43,149 bases of DNA from Bacillus sp. (in: firmicutes) (GTDB lineage Bacteria > Bacillota > Bacilli > Bacillales > Cytobacillaceae): positions 1 to 43,149 of the forward strand of contig WTKE01000061.1 of the NCBI GenBank assembly GCA_011524525.1, given 5' to 3'. The stretch's first letter is position 1; the number at the start of each line of letters is the position of its first letter. This document shows positions 43,066 to 43,149 of the stretch, piece after piece. Both the position numbers and the translations under genes were made by a program. The notes beneath the pieces were generated by a model that saw nothing but the letters and a program-made list of their open reading frames with translations, had not been told where the DNA came from and made no database searches.

Positions 43066-43149
43066 CCTGTCACCTCTTCATTTTCAACTATCTATATACA
43101 TATCAAAAATAATCTCGAAAATATTTAAAACCACACTTAGTATCTGTCT

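Overview
The window looks like the chromosome of a low-GC Bacillaceae bacterium, possibly an alkaliphilic or environmental Bacillus relative. The evidence is strong AGGAGG-type ribosome binding sites, GTG and TTG starts, U-tract hairpin terminators, a cre-type CcpA site and a block of genes (flhO-flhP, fabZ, ywpF, ssbB, ywqA, ywqB) that is also clustered in Bacillus subtilis. No rRNA, tRNA or CRISPR array was seen.

Left part (1-14 kb): surface and starch functions. In order: a secreted protein with three CWB2 cell-wall-binding repeats, a small lipoprotein, a class D sortase, a ROK sugar kinase, and a 2429-residue amylopullulanase with two GH13 catalytic domains and an LPNTA sorting signal. 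The amylopullulanase promoter carries two LacI-type operators and a cre-like site. An orphan cellobiose-family PTS EIIC with its own cre site follows.

Middle (14-30 kb): three overlapping or adjacent minus-strand genes encode a REP-associated tyrosine transposase (RAYT), ComM and DprA. Next is a sugar regulon: a five-gene operon (ThuA-like, two Gfo/Idh/MocA oxidoreductases, a TIM-barrel isomerase, a GH13 alpha-glucosidase), a YesM/YesN-type two-component system, and an ABC importer (two permeases and a binding protein, no ATPase). A 42-bp box with two direct TCAAT half-sites 22 bp apart lies upstream of both the five-gene operon and the importer operon, and probably ties them to the YesN-like regulator.

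Right part (30-43 kb): ywqB (SWIM zinc finger) overlapping ywqA (SNF2 helicase), an LCP-family wall-polymer ligase, an LrgAB-type membrane pair, ssbB with a small unlisted ORF behind it, ywpF, several membrane proteins, a polysaccharide deacetylase, fabZ and two rod-type flagellar proteins.

The most unusual feature is a family of intergenic palindromic repeats at five places (near 12.2, 14.0, 17.5, 30.1-30.4 and 34.9-35.0 kb). Each has the 13-bp core GGTGTCTGTCACC or its reverse complement, repeated at 48-bp steps, and is capped at one end by a 17-bp mini-hairpin at a fixed distance. One copy lies 0.16 kb upstream of the RAYT gene. Together they look like a REP/RAYT system in which the transposase gene has become translationally coupled to competence genes.
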